A DNA stretch of 64,000 bases, taken from the NCBI RefSeq assembly GCF_002847345.1, contig NZ_LXFV01000001.1, positions 372,001 through 436,000 on the forward strand, written 5' to 3'. The notes beneath the pieces were generated by a model. The model saw only the letters and a list, made by a program, of their open reading frames with translations, was not told where the DNA came from and did not search any database. Of this stretch, positions 31,638-42,105 are shown in pieces. The translations under genes were made by a program, and so were the position numbers. Every line of letters starts with the position of its first letter. Within the stretch, counting starts at the first letter, position 1. Source of the stretch: Pectobacterium peruviense (GTDB lineage: Bacteria; Pseudomonadota; Gammaproteobacteria; Enterobacterales; Enterobacteriaceae).

Positions 31638-33032
31638 TTATCCCTGACCCAGCGGAACTAATACCTCAGCAAAAAGGTCTGGCTCGTATCCGGCAGCAGC
31701 AAAAAGATGTTCACGCGACGCGTCGATAGCCGCGCGTAATCTCACGCTATCAACGCCTAATACCTCACCGCCACGTTTGACTACACGGCCACCGATGAGA
31801 ACGGTGTCAATGTTGCTACGTTCAGCCGCGTGCACCACTGTGCCAAAAGCATTATTAGATGGATAAAGGTTGATATCATCGGTACGGATAAGTATCAGAT
31901 CTGCCTGCTTACCCGGCGTCAGGCTACCGACTTTATCCTCTAGGCCCGCACACGCGGCACCGTCCATTGTTGCAGCCTCTAAAAGCCGGTGGGCATCAAC
32001 CCTTTTGGATGAATGATGAGAACCGCCCCAGTGCTTGCTGTTCTGACCAATAACACGTTGCAGATAGAAGGCGACCCGCATCTCCATAAACATGTCACCG
32101 CTGTAAGATGTCTCATTATCAACACTCAGTCCGGGACGGATGCCGTGTCGCTGAGCGGCTTGCAGCGCAAACATGCCATCTTCAATTCCGTAATGCGCGT
32201 CCGATCGAGGGCAAACGTTGACGCGTACGCCCGCTTTTCGCAGAATTTCCCAACCCGCATCGGGAAGGCTTGTACAATGGTTAAAGATATTATCTGAACC
32301 CAACAATCCCTCCTGATACAGAGCGTTGAGATGAGCTGCCATTCCCCCTCCAAAGAACTCAGTCACGATGGGTAAGCCAAGTTTTCGGGCTTCAGCCCAT
32401 AATTCGGGTTCAAGTTGTGCCATTGCCGCCAATGTCACAAGGCTATCGGAATCTGTTCTGAAGTATTTATCTTGCAGACGAGCAAGATTGCCCGGCCAGT
32501 GGGCTCGATCCCACTCTCCAGAGACAGGCGCACCGGACGCATGTATGGCACGGATCCCAGTATCAAGAAGTGCTTCCACAGCGGCATCTGAATGTTCGCC
32601 CGTACGGCTGTTATGGGAGTTATCAATGACGGTGGTGATGCCAGCATCTATGCATCCCAACGCGGTAAGGAGATTGCCAATATACATATCGGATGGGCGA
32701 TAATGCTTGGCAAATGAAAAGTGAGTGGCATTGCAATAATCTTCCAGTGTTTCAGCATTTGGATTGATTCGGCGCAGTTGACCTTCCCAAGAATGACGAT
32801 GTGAATCGACCATACCCGGCATAGCGATCATGTTTTCTGCATTGATGACTACCGCATCATCTGCGCTTAAGTTTTCACCAACAGCAGCAATGGTGTTACC
32901 AATAATCAGAATGTCACCGCTGGGCAGATTGCCGACCTCTGCATCCATACTGATGATCGTGGCTCCGCGAATGAGTGTTTTGGCAGCCACCGATGCCAGC
33001 GGCGACAATATGTCTCTCTTGTAGTCGGTCAT
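31638..33032 (-). CDS. Amidohydrolase-superfamily deaminase/hydrolase
   Basis: A 464-residue amidohydrolase with the cytosine-deaminase/chlorohydrolase form. The metal site motif is MPGMVDSHRHSWEG, then FNHCTS, and SVDNETSYSGDMF near the C-terminal aspartate. The end (VGSLTPGKQADLILIRTDD, VLIGGRVVKRGG) is the family composite beta-sandwich. The ATG at 33032 has GGGA upstream; reading to 33101 has none. The substrate is unknown, perhaps a purine-, pyrimidine- or triazine-like ring. It is divergent from a LysR gene. Confidence 0.85.
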   Translation of the reverse strand: MTDYKRDILSPLASVAAKTLIRGATIISMDAEVGNLPSGDILIIGNTIAAVGENLSADDAVVINAENMIAMPGMVDSHRHSWEGQLRRINPNAETLEDYCNATHFSFAKHYRPSDMYIGNLLTALGCIDAGITTVIDNSHNSRTGEHSDAAVEALLDTGIRAIHASGAPVSGEWDRAHWPGNLARLQDKYFRTDSDSLVTLAAMAQLEPELWAEARKLGLPIVTEFFGGGMAAHLNALYQEGLLGSDNIFNHCTSLPDAGWEILRKAGVRVNVCPRSDAHYGIEDGMFALQAAQRHGIRPGLSVDNETSYSGDMFMEMRVAFYLQRVIGQNSKHWGGSHHSSKRVDAHRLLEAATMDGAACAGLEDKVGSLTPGKQADLILIRTDDINLYPSNNAFGTVVHAAERSNIDTVLIGGRVVKRGGEVLGVDSVRLRAAIDASREHLFAAAGYEPDLFAEVLVPLGQG

Positions 33033-33180
33033 TTGTTCGTATCCCAAATTCATCTGTGTACGGCAATGTATAAAACAATGATTAGCTGAAAAAGCACCCA
33101 TAACTGTTTTGATTATTCAGAAATCACGAAGAATCTGGAATTCTGGGATATAGTTGACGTAATAAGAAAGCTATTGCGGG

Positions 33181-34089
33181 ATGAGAATGGATCGTTTGCA
33201 GGCTATGCAGGTATTTCTGCGCATTGTCGAGACCAAGAGTTTTGTGCGTGCAGCGGATACGCTCTCTTTACCCGCCTCCACCGTTACCAGCACGATAAAA
33301 AATCTGGAAATGCACCTACAAGTACGTCTGTTGAACCGGACCACCAGAAGAGTCAGTCTGACCCCAGAAGGCGAACGGTACGTCACACAATGCCGGGAAA
33401 TTCTTGATCTGATAGAACACACCGAGAGCAGCCTGCATAACTTCAAACAGCACCCACAGGGCCGCCTTTGGGTCGATATGCCGAGTGGCATAGCGCATTC
33501 CCTGATTTTGCCGAATTTGGTGGATTTTTACAGGCGATACCCCGATATCTATCTGATGATCGGCGTGAATGATCGTCAGGTTGACGTGATTCAGGAGGGC
33601 GTGGATTGTGTCATCAGAACAGGTAAACTCAGTGATTCGACTCTCGTCGCCCGTCCTCTGGGACGGCTCAGTTGGCTGACATGCGCCTCGCCTTCATATT
33701 TAGCCGAATATGGTGTGCCTCTATCATTAGAAGATTTATCTCGCCATCGAGCCATACACTATTTTTCTAACAGCGCCCGACACGCTAGCGACATGCGTTT
33801 TGCAAAGAATAATGAAAATGTGGCTATGCCGATGACGGGCACGATTGCGGTCAATGAGACAGAGCTCTATATAAAAATGTGTATAGAAGGCTATGGATTA
33901 GCGCAGTTAGCGGGGACATTAATTTCAGAACATCTCAGGGCGGGACGTTTGATAGAAGTGCTTGCCGATTGGCGCCCGCCTGCCGTGCAGATTTCGCTGC
34001 TCTACCCACACCAACGTTTTCTTTCTCCCGCCGTTCGTGCCTTCTCTGACTGGGTAAGCGAGCTATTCAATGACAGAATGGTAGAGTAG
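33181..34089 (+). CDS. LysR family transcriptional regulator of the catabolic segment
   Basis: A 302-residue LysR regulator. The helix-turn-helix is in residues 1-60 (MQVFLRIVETKSFVRAADTLSLPASTVTSTIKNLE region). The effector domain has the CRGA/DmlR-like pattern. It is divergent from the amidohydrolase gene over about 150 nt and probably controls it. A second in-frame ATG at 33187 is possible. The right junction repeat begins 13 nt after its stop, so it is the right-most gene of the inserted segment. Confidence 0.87.
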   Translation: MRMDRLQAMQVFLRIVETKSFVRAADTLSLPASTVTSTIKNLEMHLQVRLLNRTTRRVSLTPEGERYVTQCREILDLIEHTESSLHNFKQHPQGRLWVDMPSGIAHSLILPNLVDFYRRYPDIYLMIGVNDRQVDVIQEGVDCVIRTGKLSDSTLVARPLGRLSWLTCASPSYLAEYGVPLSLEDLSRHRAIHYFSNSARHASDMRFAKNNENVAMPMTGTIAVNETELYIKMCIEGYGLAQLAGTLISEHLRAGRLIEVLADWRPPAVQISLLYPHQRFLSPAVRAFSDWVSELFNDRMVE

Positions 34090-34102
34090 GAACCGTAACT
34101 TA

Positions 34103-34229
34103 CCAACGGAAGCGCATGCGGTTAGCGATGAAAGCTAAGCGATTAATTCAAGGAGCTAAAAATGAAACAAGATTCAGGGAACGATGACGTCGTCTTACCG
34201 CTGCTTTCGCAGCACGACATCACGTGTCT
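34103..34229 (+). repeat. Right copy of the insertion-junction duplication
   Basis: The start of this copy encodes PTEAHAV-S-D-ES-stop, a variant of the HD-kinase C-terminus (PTEAHAV-R-Y-ES-stop), although no kinase gene precedes it here. The intact gene at 34162 begins inside it. Confidence 0.8.
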
Positions 34230-34773
34230 TCTTTTACAACCCGTGGCGTCGTGCATTTCGGATGAATATCCTTGGGTAAGCAATAATGAACAGACGATCG
34301 ACAAGCATTTTAAAGGCGTTTGTGCACAGGTCATGCGTCTGACTCATACCCAATCGAGAATAGAATGGAATCATTACGGTTCTGGCTATGCCTCTTTTGT
34401 CGACGCCTGGTTTTATAGGAATACACCGGATTTTGACGTCAAACGCCCGCTTCGCTGTGGTGAAGAACACACCGGGTTAACTGTCTTGCTGAGCCGCCTA
34501 TCGCCTTATTTCGTTTTTATGGAGAGCGAGAAAAACTGGCACGCTCGCGGTGGTACTCAGGCGCTTCCAGAACTGGAAATGATCGATAGGCTGGAGACAC
34601 ACGCCGTTATTGCATTGAGCCAGCAGATTCAGTCAGAACTGGAAAAGTGTGGGCTTATTCGCGCTTATAAGGAACAGTTGATATCGCCACTACCCACCGG
34701 AACTCGCGTACCGACAGTACTCACAGATCGCGGTTTCACACAATTCGATGCGCTGTTCCATTGGGAAGATTGA
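34162..34773 (+). CDS. Hypothetical protein, originally next to the HD-kinase gene
   Basis: A 203-residue soluble protein with no signal peptide and no motif I recognise. It is rich in aromatic residues in the middle (RIEWNHYGSGYASFVDAWFYRN) and has a helical segment near 145-175. The ATG follows AAGGAGCTAAAA, a strong ribosome site. The short kinase 3' fragment just upstream shows that the gene used to follow an HD-kinase gene by 23 nt, so it may belong to the same RNA-repair unit. No function is assigned. Confidence 0.65.
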   Translation: MKQDSGNDDVVLPLLSQHDITCLLLQPVASCISDEYPWVSNNEQTIDKHFKGVCAQVMRLTHTQSRIEWNHYGSGYASFVDAWFYRNTPDFDVKRPLRCGEEHTGLTVLLSRLSPYFVFMESEKNWHARGGTQALPELEMIDRLETHAVIALSQQIQSELEKCGLIRAYKEQLISPLPTGTRVPTVLTDRGFTQFDALFHWED

Positions 34774-34927
34774 GTATTTAACGTAGCTTCGGAGTAAAAA
34801 CGAGGTGTTATAAGAAATAGGAATATTAAATTACCTACTTATTTACATGTGACTTTTCGTCAGAAAAGTCACCAAAAAGTAAAAATAAAAACTCACATAA
34901 TTACCATATAGAAAAAAGGCCATTAAA

Positions 34928-35923
34928 ATGATGTCACTGAATAATAGATTTAAACAACCGATTGTCACAGTTTTAGCTAAACGAGCAGCAAATCGTTGTT
35001 CCAATCCATCCTGTCGAGCAATAACCAGTGGGCCATCGTCTGATCCAAACGACTCAGTAAACCTTGGCGAAGCTGCGCATATTTATGGTGCACATCAGGG
35101 TTCTGCACGTTATGAATCATCAATGACCTCAATGGAGAGAAGTGCTATATCTAATGCAATATGGCTATGCGGAAACTGTCATAAACTCGTAGATGATGAT
35201 CCTACTAAATATCCAGCTGGTTTACTTTTTGAATGGCAGCGCGAACATGAAAATTATATAGCAAAGCAAGTCGGTCAAGTAGCATTTGAAATAAAGAAGA
35301 GATATGAAGAACGGCATCTCAGTGAGTTTGGTAAACTGAGTTATCTGGCGGAACGTTTAATATTAGAAAAAGAAGACTATTGGGAGTATCAACTCACAGC
35401 TGAGGTCTTACGTTTTGAAATGAATTACTCATTACAACGATGGAATGCATTAAAACAAGGCCTTTATATTAAACCAATTATTCGAATTACTGATAATGAA
35501 TTCTTCGAATGGATGTTAGATCGGTTTCAAGAAATAACATTAATTACGGAAGCGTTTACAAAGTTAATTAATTTTGGATTCAAGAAAGCCTGGGGTGAAC
35601 TCGGCGAAGCTGGTAAAGACACAGAAATAGTATCAATATGCAAATTATATGCAGAAGTATGCAAGAGCGCACTAGAATGGGAGGAGATAATTTACTTTTC
35701 ACGCGTTAGCGGATTATACTCAGAAATACATAAATTATTCCTTGGAATTGCAGGAAATATTATAGAACAAGCCGAGAAACTTCCAGCATTTTTATCAGAT
35801 ATGGTCACCCAAAAGCCGATCTCAGGAACCTTCTCATTAGATATTACCATTGAGTTACCTGATGGCTGGGAAGAGCGCTTTGAACAGGCTCTAAAAAATA
35901 TCGAAATTATGACTGATCAATGA
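34928..35923 (+). CDS. HNH-domain protein with unknown C-terminal domain
   Basis: A 331-residue protein. The N-terminal 100 residues form an HNH-type zinc/nuclease domain: C24-x4-C29, GEAAHI with H51, then N76-A-I-WLC81-x2-C84-H85 and the YPAGLLFEWQREHE helix. The remaining 230 residues are mostly helical and unfamiliar, probably a sensing or partner domain. The gene is clearly AT-richer than its neighbours and uses many A/T-ending codons, which points to horizontal transfer. HNH proteins of this layout often act in defence, but nothing beside it confirms that. Confidence 0.7.
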   Translation: MMSLNNRFKQPIVTVLAKRAANRCSNPSCRAITSGPSSDPNDSVNLGEAAHIYGAHQGSARYESSMTSMERSAISNAIWLCGNCHKLVDDDPTKYPAGLLFEWQREHENYIAKQVGQVAFEIKKRYEERHLSEFGKLSYLAERLILEKEDYWEYQLTAEVLRFEMNYSLQRWNALKQGLYIKPIIRITDNEFFEWMLDRFQEITLITEAFTKLINFGFKKAWGELGEAGKDTEIVSICKLYAEVCKSALEWEEIIYFSRVSGLYSEIHKLFLGIAGNIIEQAEKLPAFLSDMVTQKPISGTFSLDITIELPDGWEERFEQALKNIEIMTDQ

Positions 35924-36112
35924 AGAATAACCTCATTTCACAATGTGTGATCTTTGATTCTCAGAATCCTCGCATGTTTTAGATGCATCTTCAATATAGA
36001 AAAGTAAATATGCACGTCAAAAAAAATACGTTAACGACTACGATAGCCGACTGTTCTGTATCTTAGCGGGGACGCAACGAATTATTCGACGAAACTATTG
36101 AGTAATAAACTC

Positions 36113-36502
36113 TTAGTCTGATGTTATCTCGATCAGGTTACCATCAGGATCGCTGACGATCGCTTCATAAAAACCGTCCCCTGTCATACGAGGTGGGGCA
36201 ACCAGAATACCGCGTTCCGCTGCTTTGCTGGCTAACGCTTCAACATCCGCCTTGCTGCCAACCGAAATCGCCACATGTGCCCAGCCGCAACCCTCTTTAT
36301 TGGTTAAGGCTTCCGACAGCACTGGCAGCGTCATCAGCTCAATGGATGCCCCTTCGCTAAGTTGAACGAAATGCGATTCAAACCCAGGGCGATTCCGACT
36401 CACATATTTTTCCCCCACCTGAGCAGCGAAGAACTCTTGCCAAAATGCCGCCTGTGCAGCCAGATCGGCCGTCCATAATGCAACGTGTGCCACTTTCATC
36501 AT
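36113..36502 (-). CDS. VOC family protein (glyoxalase/bleomycin-resistance fold)
   Basis: A 129-residue single VOC domain built of two beta-alpha-beta-beta-beta modules. VAHVALWTADLAAQAAFW opens the first, and GWAHVAISVGSKADVEAL opens the second. The last strand FYEAIVSDPDGNLIEI carries the usual metal-ligand Glu. AAGGA lies upstream, serving either of two adjacent ATG codons (36502 or 36499). The substrate is unknown; related proteins include glyoxalase-like lyases and dioxygenases. Confidence 0.85.
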   Translation of the reverse strand: MMKVAHVALWTADLAAQAAFWQEFFAAQVGEKYVSRNRPGFESHFVQLSEGASIELMTLPVLSEALTNKEGCGWAHVAISVGSKADVEALASKAAERGILVAPPRMTGDGFYEAIVSDPDGNLIEITSD

Positions 36503-36562
36503 GATTCCTTCTTAACTGTTGTCTTTCACATCGTCATGGTCTGTTATACAAACCAACGGTGA

Positions 36563-37360
36563 TTACCGCGATCCGTTCAGAATCGCTAAAACCTGCGGAT
36601 GCAGGTCTGGATTACCAGTCGCGACCACGGTGCCACCCGCTTCTGCTCGCTGCCCGTTGAGATCGGTGATGATGCCGCCCGCCTGCTCAATAATCGGAAT
36701 CAACGCGACAATATCGTAGGGCTGCAATGCAAATTCCACGCAGATATCTATCTGGCCTGCCGCCAGCATCGCCAGCGCGTAGCACTCACCGCCGTAACGC
36801 GTCATCAGTGTGCTTTCGGTGAGCTCTGCGAAGCGAACGGTCGGATGCATGCTCAGCGCTTCCGGCGCGGTGGTGTGAAGAATCGCCTGTTCGAGTGACA
36901 CGCCTTTACGCGTACTTAAGCGTGTTTCTCCCTGCCGATCGCTACGCCAGGCCTGTGAACCATCGGCCCAGAAACACTCTCCGGTAAACGGCTGGCTCAT
37001 CATTCCCATCACCGCACGTTCATGATGCAACAAACCGATGAGTGTTCCCCACACGGGTAGCCCACACAAGAAAGGCCGGGTTCCATCAACCGGATCCAAA
37101 ACCCAGCGCACTGGCCCTTCACCGCTCAGACCAAATTCCTCTCCCATAATCGCGTGCTCGGGATAATGGCGCGTGATGTGTTCACGTATCACACGTTCGG
37201 CTTCCCGATCGGCTTCCGTAACTGGATCAAAGCGAAAACCCTCTTTTGGCTTCGTTTCAATTTGGTTGGCTTTAAGGGAACGAAAACGCGGCAACGTTTC
37301 TTGACTGGCTAACGTGGCAAGCTCATGAAAAAAAGCAATATCGGGAAGCGGCTGACTCAT
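36563..37360 (-). CDS. Inositol-monophosphatase-family phosphatase, histidinol-phosphatase-like
   Basis: A 265-residue metal-dependent phosphatase. The metal site is IMGEEFG, then WVLDPVDGTRPFLCGLPVWGTLIGL, with the C-terminal aspartate in QPYDIVALIPIIEQAGG. The LDPVDGTRPF variant is typical of the HisN-type histidinol-phosphatase branch. Since enterobacteria normally use HisB for that step, the real substrate may be another sugar or inositol phosphate. It stands alone between the VOC gene and ascB. Confidence 0.82.
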   Translation of the reverse strand: MSQPLPDIAFFHELATLASQETLPRFRSLKANQIETKPKEGFRFDPVTEADREAERVIREHITRHYPEHAIMGEEFGLSGEGPVRWVLDPVDGTRPFLCGLPVWGTLIGLLHHERAVMGMMSQPFTGECFWADGSQAWRSDRQGETRLSTRKGVSLEQAILHTTAPEALSMHPTVRFAELTESTLMTRYGGECYALAMLAAGQIDICVEFALQPYDIVALIPIIEQAGGIITDLNGQRAEAGGTVVATGNPDLHPQVLAILNGSR

Positions 37361-37521
37361 GGTGTTTTACCCTCCTATCGCGTTTGCGCGATCGTATCAC
37401 TGAGAATTAGGCTGATAGATAGCAATGCTCGATTCAGTTAAATTACACACAAATGAGCATAATAATACGCTCGATTATGAGTGAAAAAACAAGCACCGAC
37501 AACCTCACTTTCACCTCCGGA

Positions 37522-37560
37522 TAAAAAAATAGCCCCCAAACGCTACCGTCAGGGGGCTAT
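37522..37560 (-). terminator. Terminator of ascFB
   Basis: ATAGCCCCC (37529-37537) pairs perfectly with GGGGGCTAT (37552-37560). On the minus strand a U6 run follows, 26 nt past the ascB stop. Confidence 0.85.
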
Positions 37561-37585
37561 AACAAGAATAGCTAAACTGAATTAT

Positions 37586-40509
<2,924 letters not shown>

Positions 40510-40671
40510 GGATAGACAATCTCTCGTAATCGCGCACGTTACACCCGTTTCAACAAACCGCTCACCGCGAGTTCATTGTTTGGCATACGCACATTTATTA
40601 TTCAATTTCATACAGTTATGAAAGTATTCATGCCGGTATCCCTGCTCCATGCAACGTGATGAAACGCCGAT

Positions 40672-40687
40672 GGGTAACCGGTTCCAC
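40672..40687. promoter_or_regulatory. Candidate AscG operator
   Basis: The 8-bp palindrome AACCGGTT (40676-40683) with partial outer symmetry has the central CG of LacI-family operators. It resembles the E. coli AscG site as I recall it (TGAAACCGGTTTCA), with three differences over 14 positions. It lies about 165 nt before ascF. Confidence 0.5.
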
Positions 40688-40824
40688 ATGATAGTGTTTA
40701 TATATGAATGTAATTTCAATAATTTTGTTATGAATATTTTTCTTATGTGATCGTGATCGTCATGAATAGCGTGCTATTCCCCTCGATCGCTTCGGTTCTG
40801 CACTCATCACCCTGCTACCAGTCC

Positions 40825-40949
40825 ATATCCTAAATAATTCGAGTTTCAGGCAGGCGGCAAGCGAAGGCATCCCGATGAACTTACTCAAGTAAGTGATTCG
40901 GGTGAGTAAGCGTAGCCAACGCACATGCAACTTGAAGTATGACGGATAT
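40825..40949. repeat. Full-length ERIC-type palindromic repeat
   Basis: A 125-nt imperfect palindrome with inverted ends ATATCC/GGATAT. The centre (ACTTACTCAAGTAAGTGATTCGGGTGAG region) resembles the ERIC core as recalled from enterobacteria. Truncated relatives occur at 10135-10167 and 44081-44169 in this window. It lies in the ascG upstream region and will be transcribed into the ascG leader if the promoter is to its left. Confidence 0.8.
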
Positions 40950-40994
40950 AAAGTGTGTAAAATGGTGGAAGTACTCAACGTCTCAGGATGTCCC

Positions 40995-42008
40995 ATGTCA
41001 ACAATGCAGGAAGTGGCGAAGAAAGCAGGCGTATCAAAAGCGACGGTGTCGCGCGTGCTTTCAGGTAAAGGCTATACCAGTGAAGAAACCAAAGCGCTGG
41101 TCTATCAGGCCATTGAAGAGACGGGATATCAGCCAAATTTACTGGCGCGTAATCTGGCGACCAGCAAATCAGCCTGTATTGGTTTGGTGGTGACGAATAC
41201 GCTCTATCACGGCAGCTATTTTAACGAACTGCTGTCACAGGCCGCCAAAAAACTCGAAGACAATGGGCGTCAGTTAATTCTGGTCGACGGTAAACACAGC
41301 GCCGATGAAGAACGCGATGCGATTCAATTCCTGCTCGGTTTACGCTGCGATGCGATTATCATCTACCCTCGTTTTCTCAACGTGGATGAGATGGATGACA
41401 TCATCGATAAGCACAAGCAGCCGATCATGGTGGTCAACCGTAAACTACGTAAACACCAAAGCCACTGCATCTGCTGCGATCACAAAGGTTCCAGCTATAA
41501 CGCCACACAGCATCTGATCGCACGCGGTCATAAAGACATCGCGTTTATCACGGGTTCACTGGATTCACCGACCGCTATCGAACGCCTTTCTGGCTATAAA
41601 GATGCCCTGACGGCAGCTAACATCGCGGTGAGGGATGAACTGATTGTGAGAGGAAAATGGACGCCGCGCTGTGGATCGCTCGCCATTACTACCCTGCGCG
41701 ATAGCCAGGTATCGTTCAGCGCCGTGCTTGCCAGTAATGACGATATGGCGATTGGTGCAATAAAAGCGTTGGATGAAGCTGGCGTTGCCGTACCGAACGA
41801 CGTCTCTGTGGTCGGGTTCGACGATATTCCTACCGCGCCGTTTTTGAAACCGTCACTCTCCAGCGTAAAAGATCCGGTGAGCGATATGATCAACGAAGTG
41901 ATTAACCGCCTGATCGCTATGCTGGATGGCGGTTATTTCTCGAAAGAGAACCTGTTTTTGTCTGAACTGCGGGTCAGGGATTCCATTCAGAACGGGCCGT
42001 ATGGGTAA
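40995..42008 (+). CDS. ascG: LacI family repressor AscG
   Basis: A 337-residue repressor. The ATG at 40995 gives the standard N-terminus MSTMQEVAKKAGVSKATVSRVLSG, the LacI helix-turn-helix plus hinge. The upstream extension to 40893 would run through the ERIC repeat and is rejected. The periplasmic-binding-like domain begins at ACIGLVVTNTLYHGSYF and includes the FITGSLDSPTAIERLSGYKDAL and VVGFDDIP segments that form the effector site. Divergent from ascFB, it most likely represses that operon until a beta-glucoside is present. Confidence 0.93.
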   Translation: MSTMQEVAKKAGVSKATVSRVLSGKGYTSEETKALVYQAIEETGYQPNLLARNLATSKSACIGLVVTNTLYHGSYFNELLSQAAKKLEDNGRQLILVDGKHSADEERDAIQFLLGLRCDAIIIYPRFLNVDEMDDIIDKHKQPIMVVNRKLRKHQSHCICCDHKGSSYNATQHLIARGHKDIAFITGSLDSPTAIERLSGYKDALTAANIAVRDELIVRGKWTPRCGSLAITTLRDSQVSFSAVLASNDDMAIGAIKALDEAGVAVPNDVSVVGFDDIPTAPFLKPSLSSVKDPVSDMINEVINRLIAMLDGGYFSKENLFLSELRVRDSIQNGPYG

Positions 42009-42029
42009 CCAACTCGCCTGATCTCAATT

Positions 42030-42053
42030 CGGGGTCGTCTCAGACCCCGTTTT
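42030..42053 (+). terminator. Terminator of ascG
   Basis: CGGGGTC (42030-42036) pairs with GACCCCG (42043-42049) and is followed by TTTT, 21 nt after the ascG stop. Confidence 0.85.
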
Positions 42054-42105
42054 AACACTTTATGTCAGCACCAATAGTGATCAAAAATACCCGGTATCAA
42101 CAGAC

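Larger units (their letters stand above)
40510..40994. other. ascF-ascG divergent control region
   Basis: A 485-nt region with three elements: a LacI-type palindrome (40672-40687), a weak CRP-like match (40746-40761, TGTGA with a poor right half), and a full ERIC repeat (40825-40949) ending 45 nt before ascG. The part between 40600 and 40760 is AT-rich and probably holds the ascF promoter. Confidence 0.5.

Noticed and set aside
30176..34098. The inserted segment as a transposon, integron or prophage
   Set aside because: There is no transposase, integrase, terminal inverted repeat or attachment site. The flanking copies are diverged gene fragments, which fits homologous recombination better.
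40746..40761. A CRP site before ascF
   Set aside because: The left half TGTGA is good but the right half has two mismatches to TCACA. It is mentioned only in the region note.
40760..40996. A minus-strand frame through the ERIC element upstream of ascG
   Set aside because: The frame is produced by the repeat itself and has no ribosome site.
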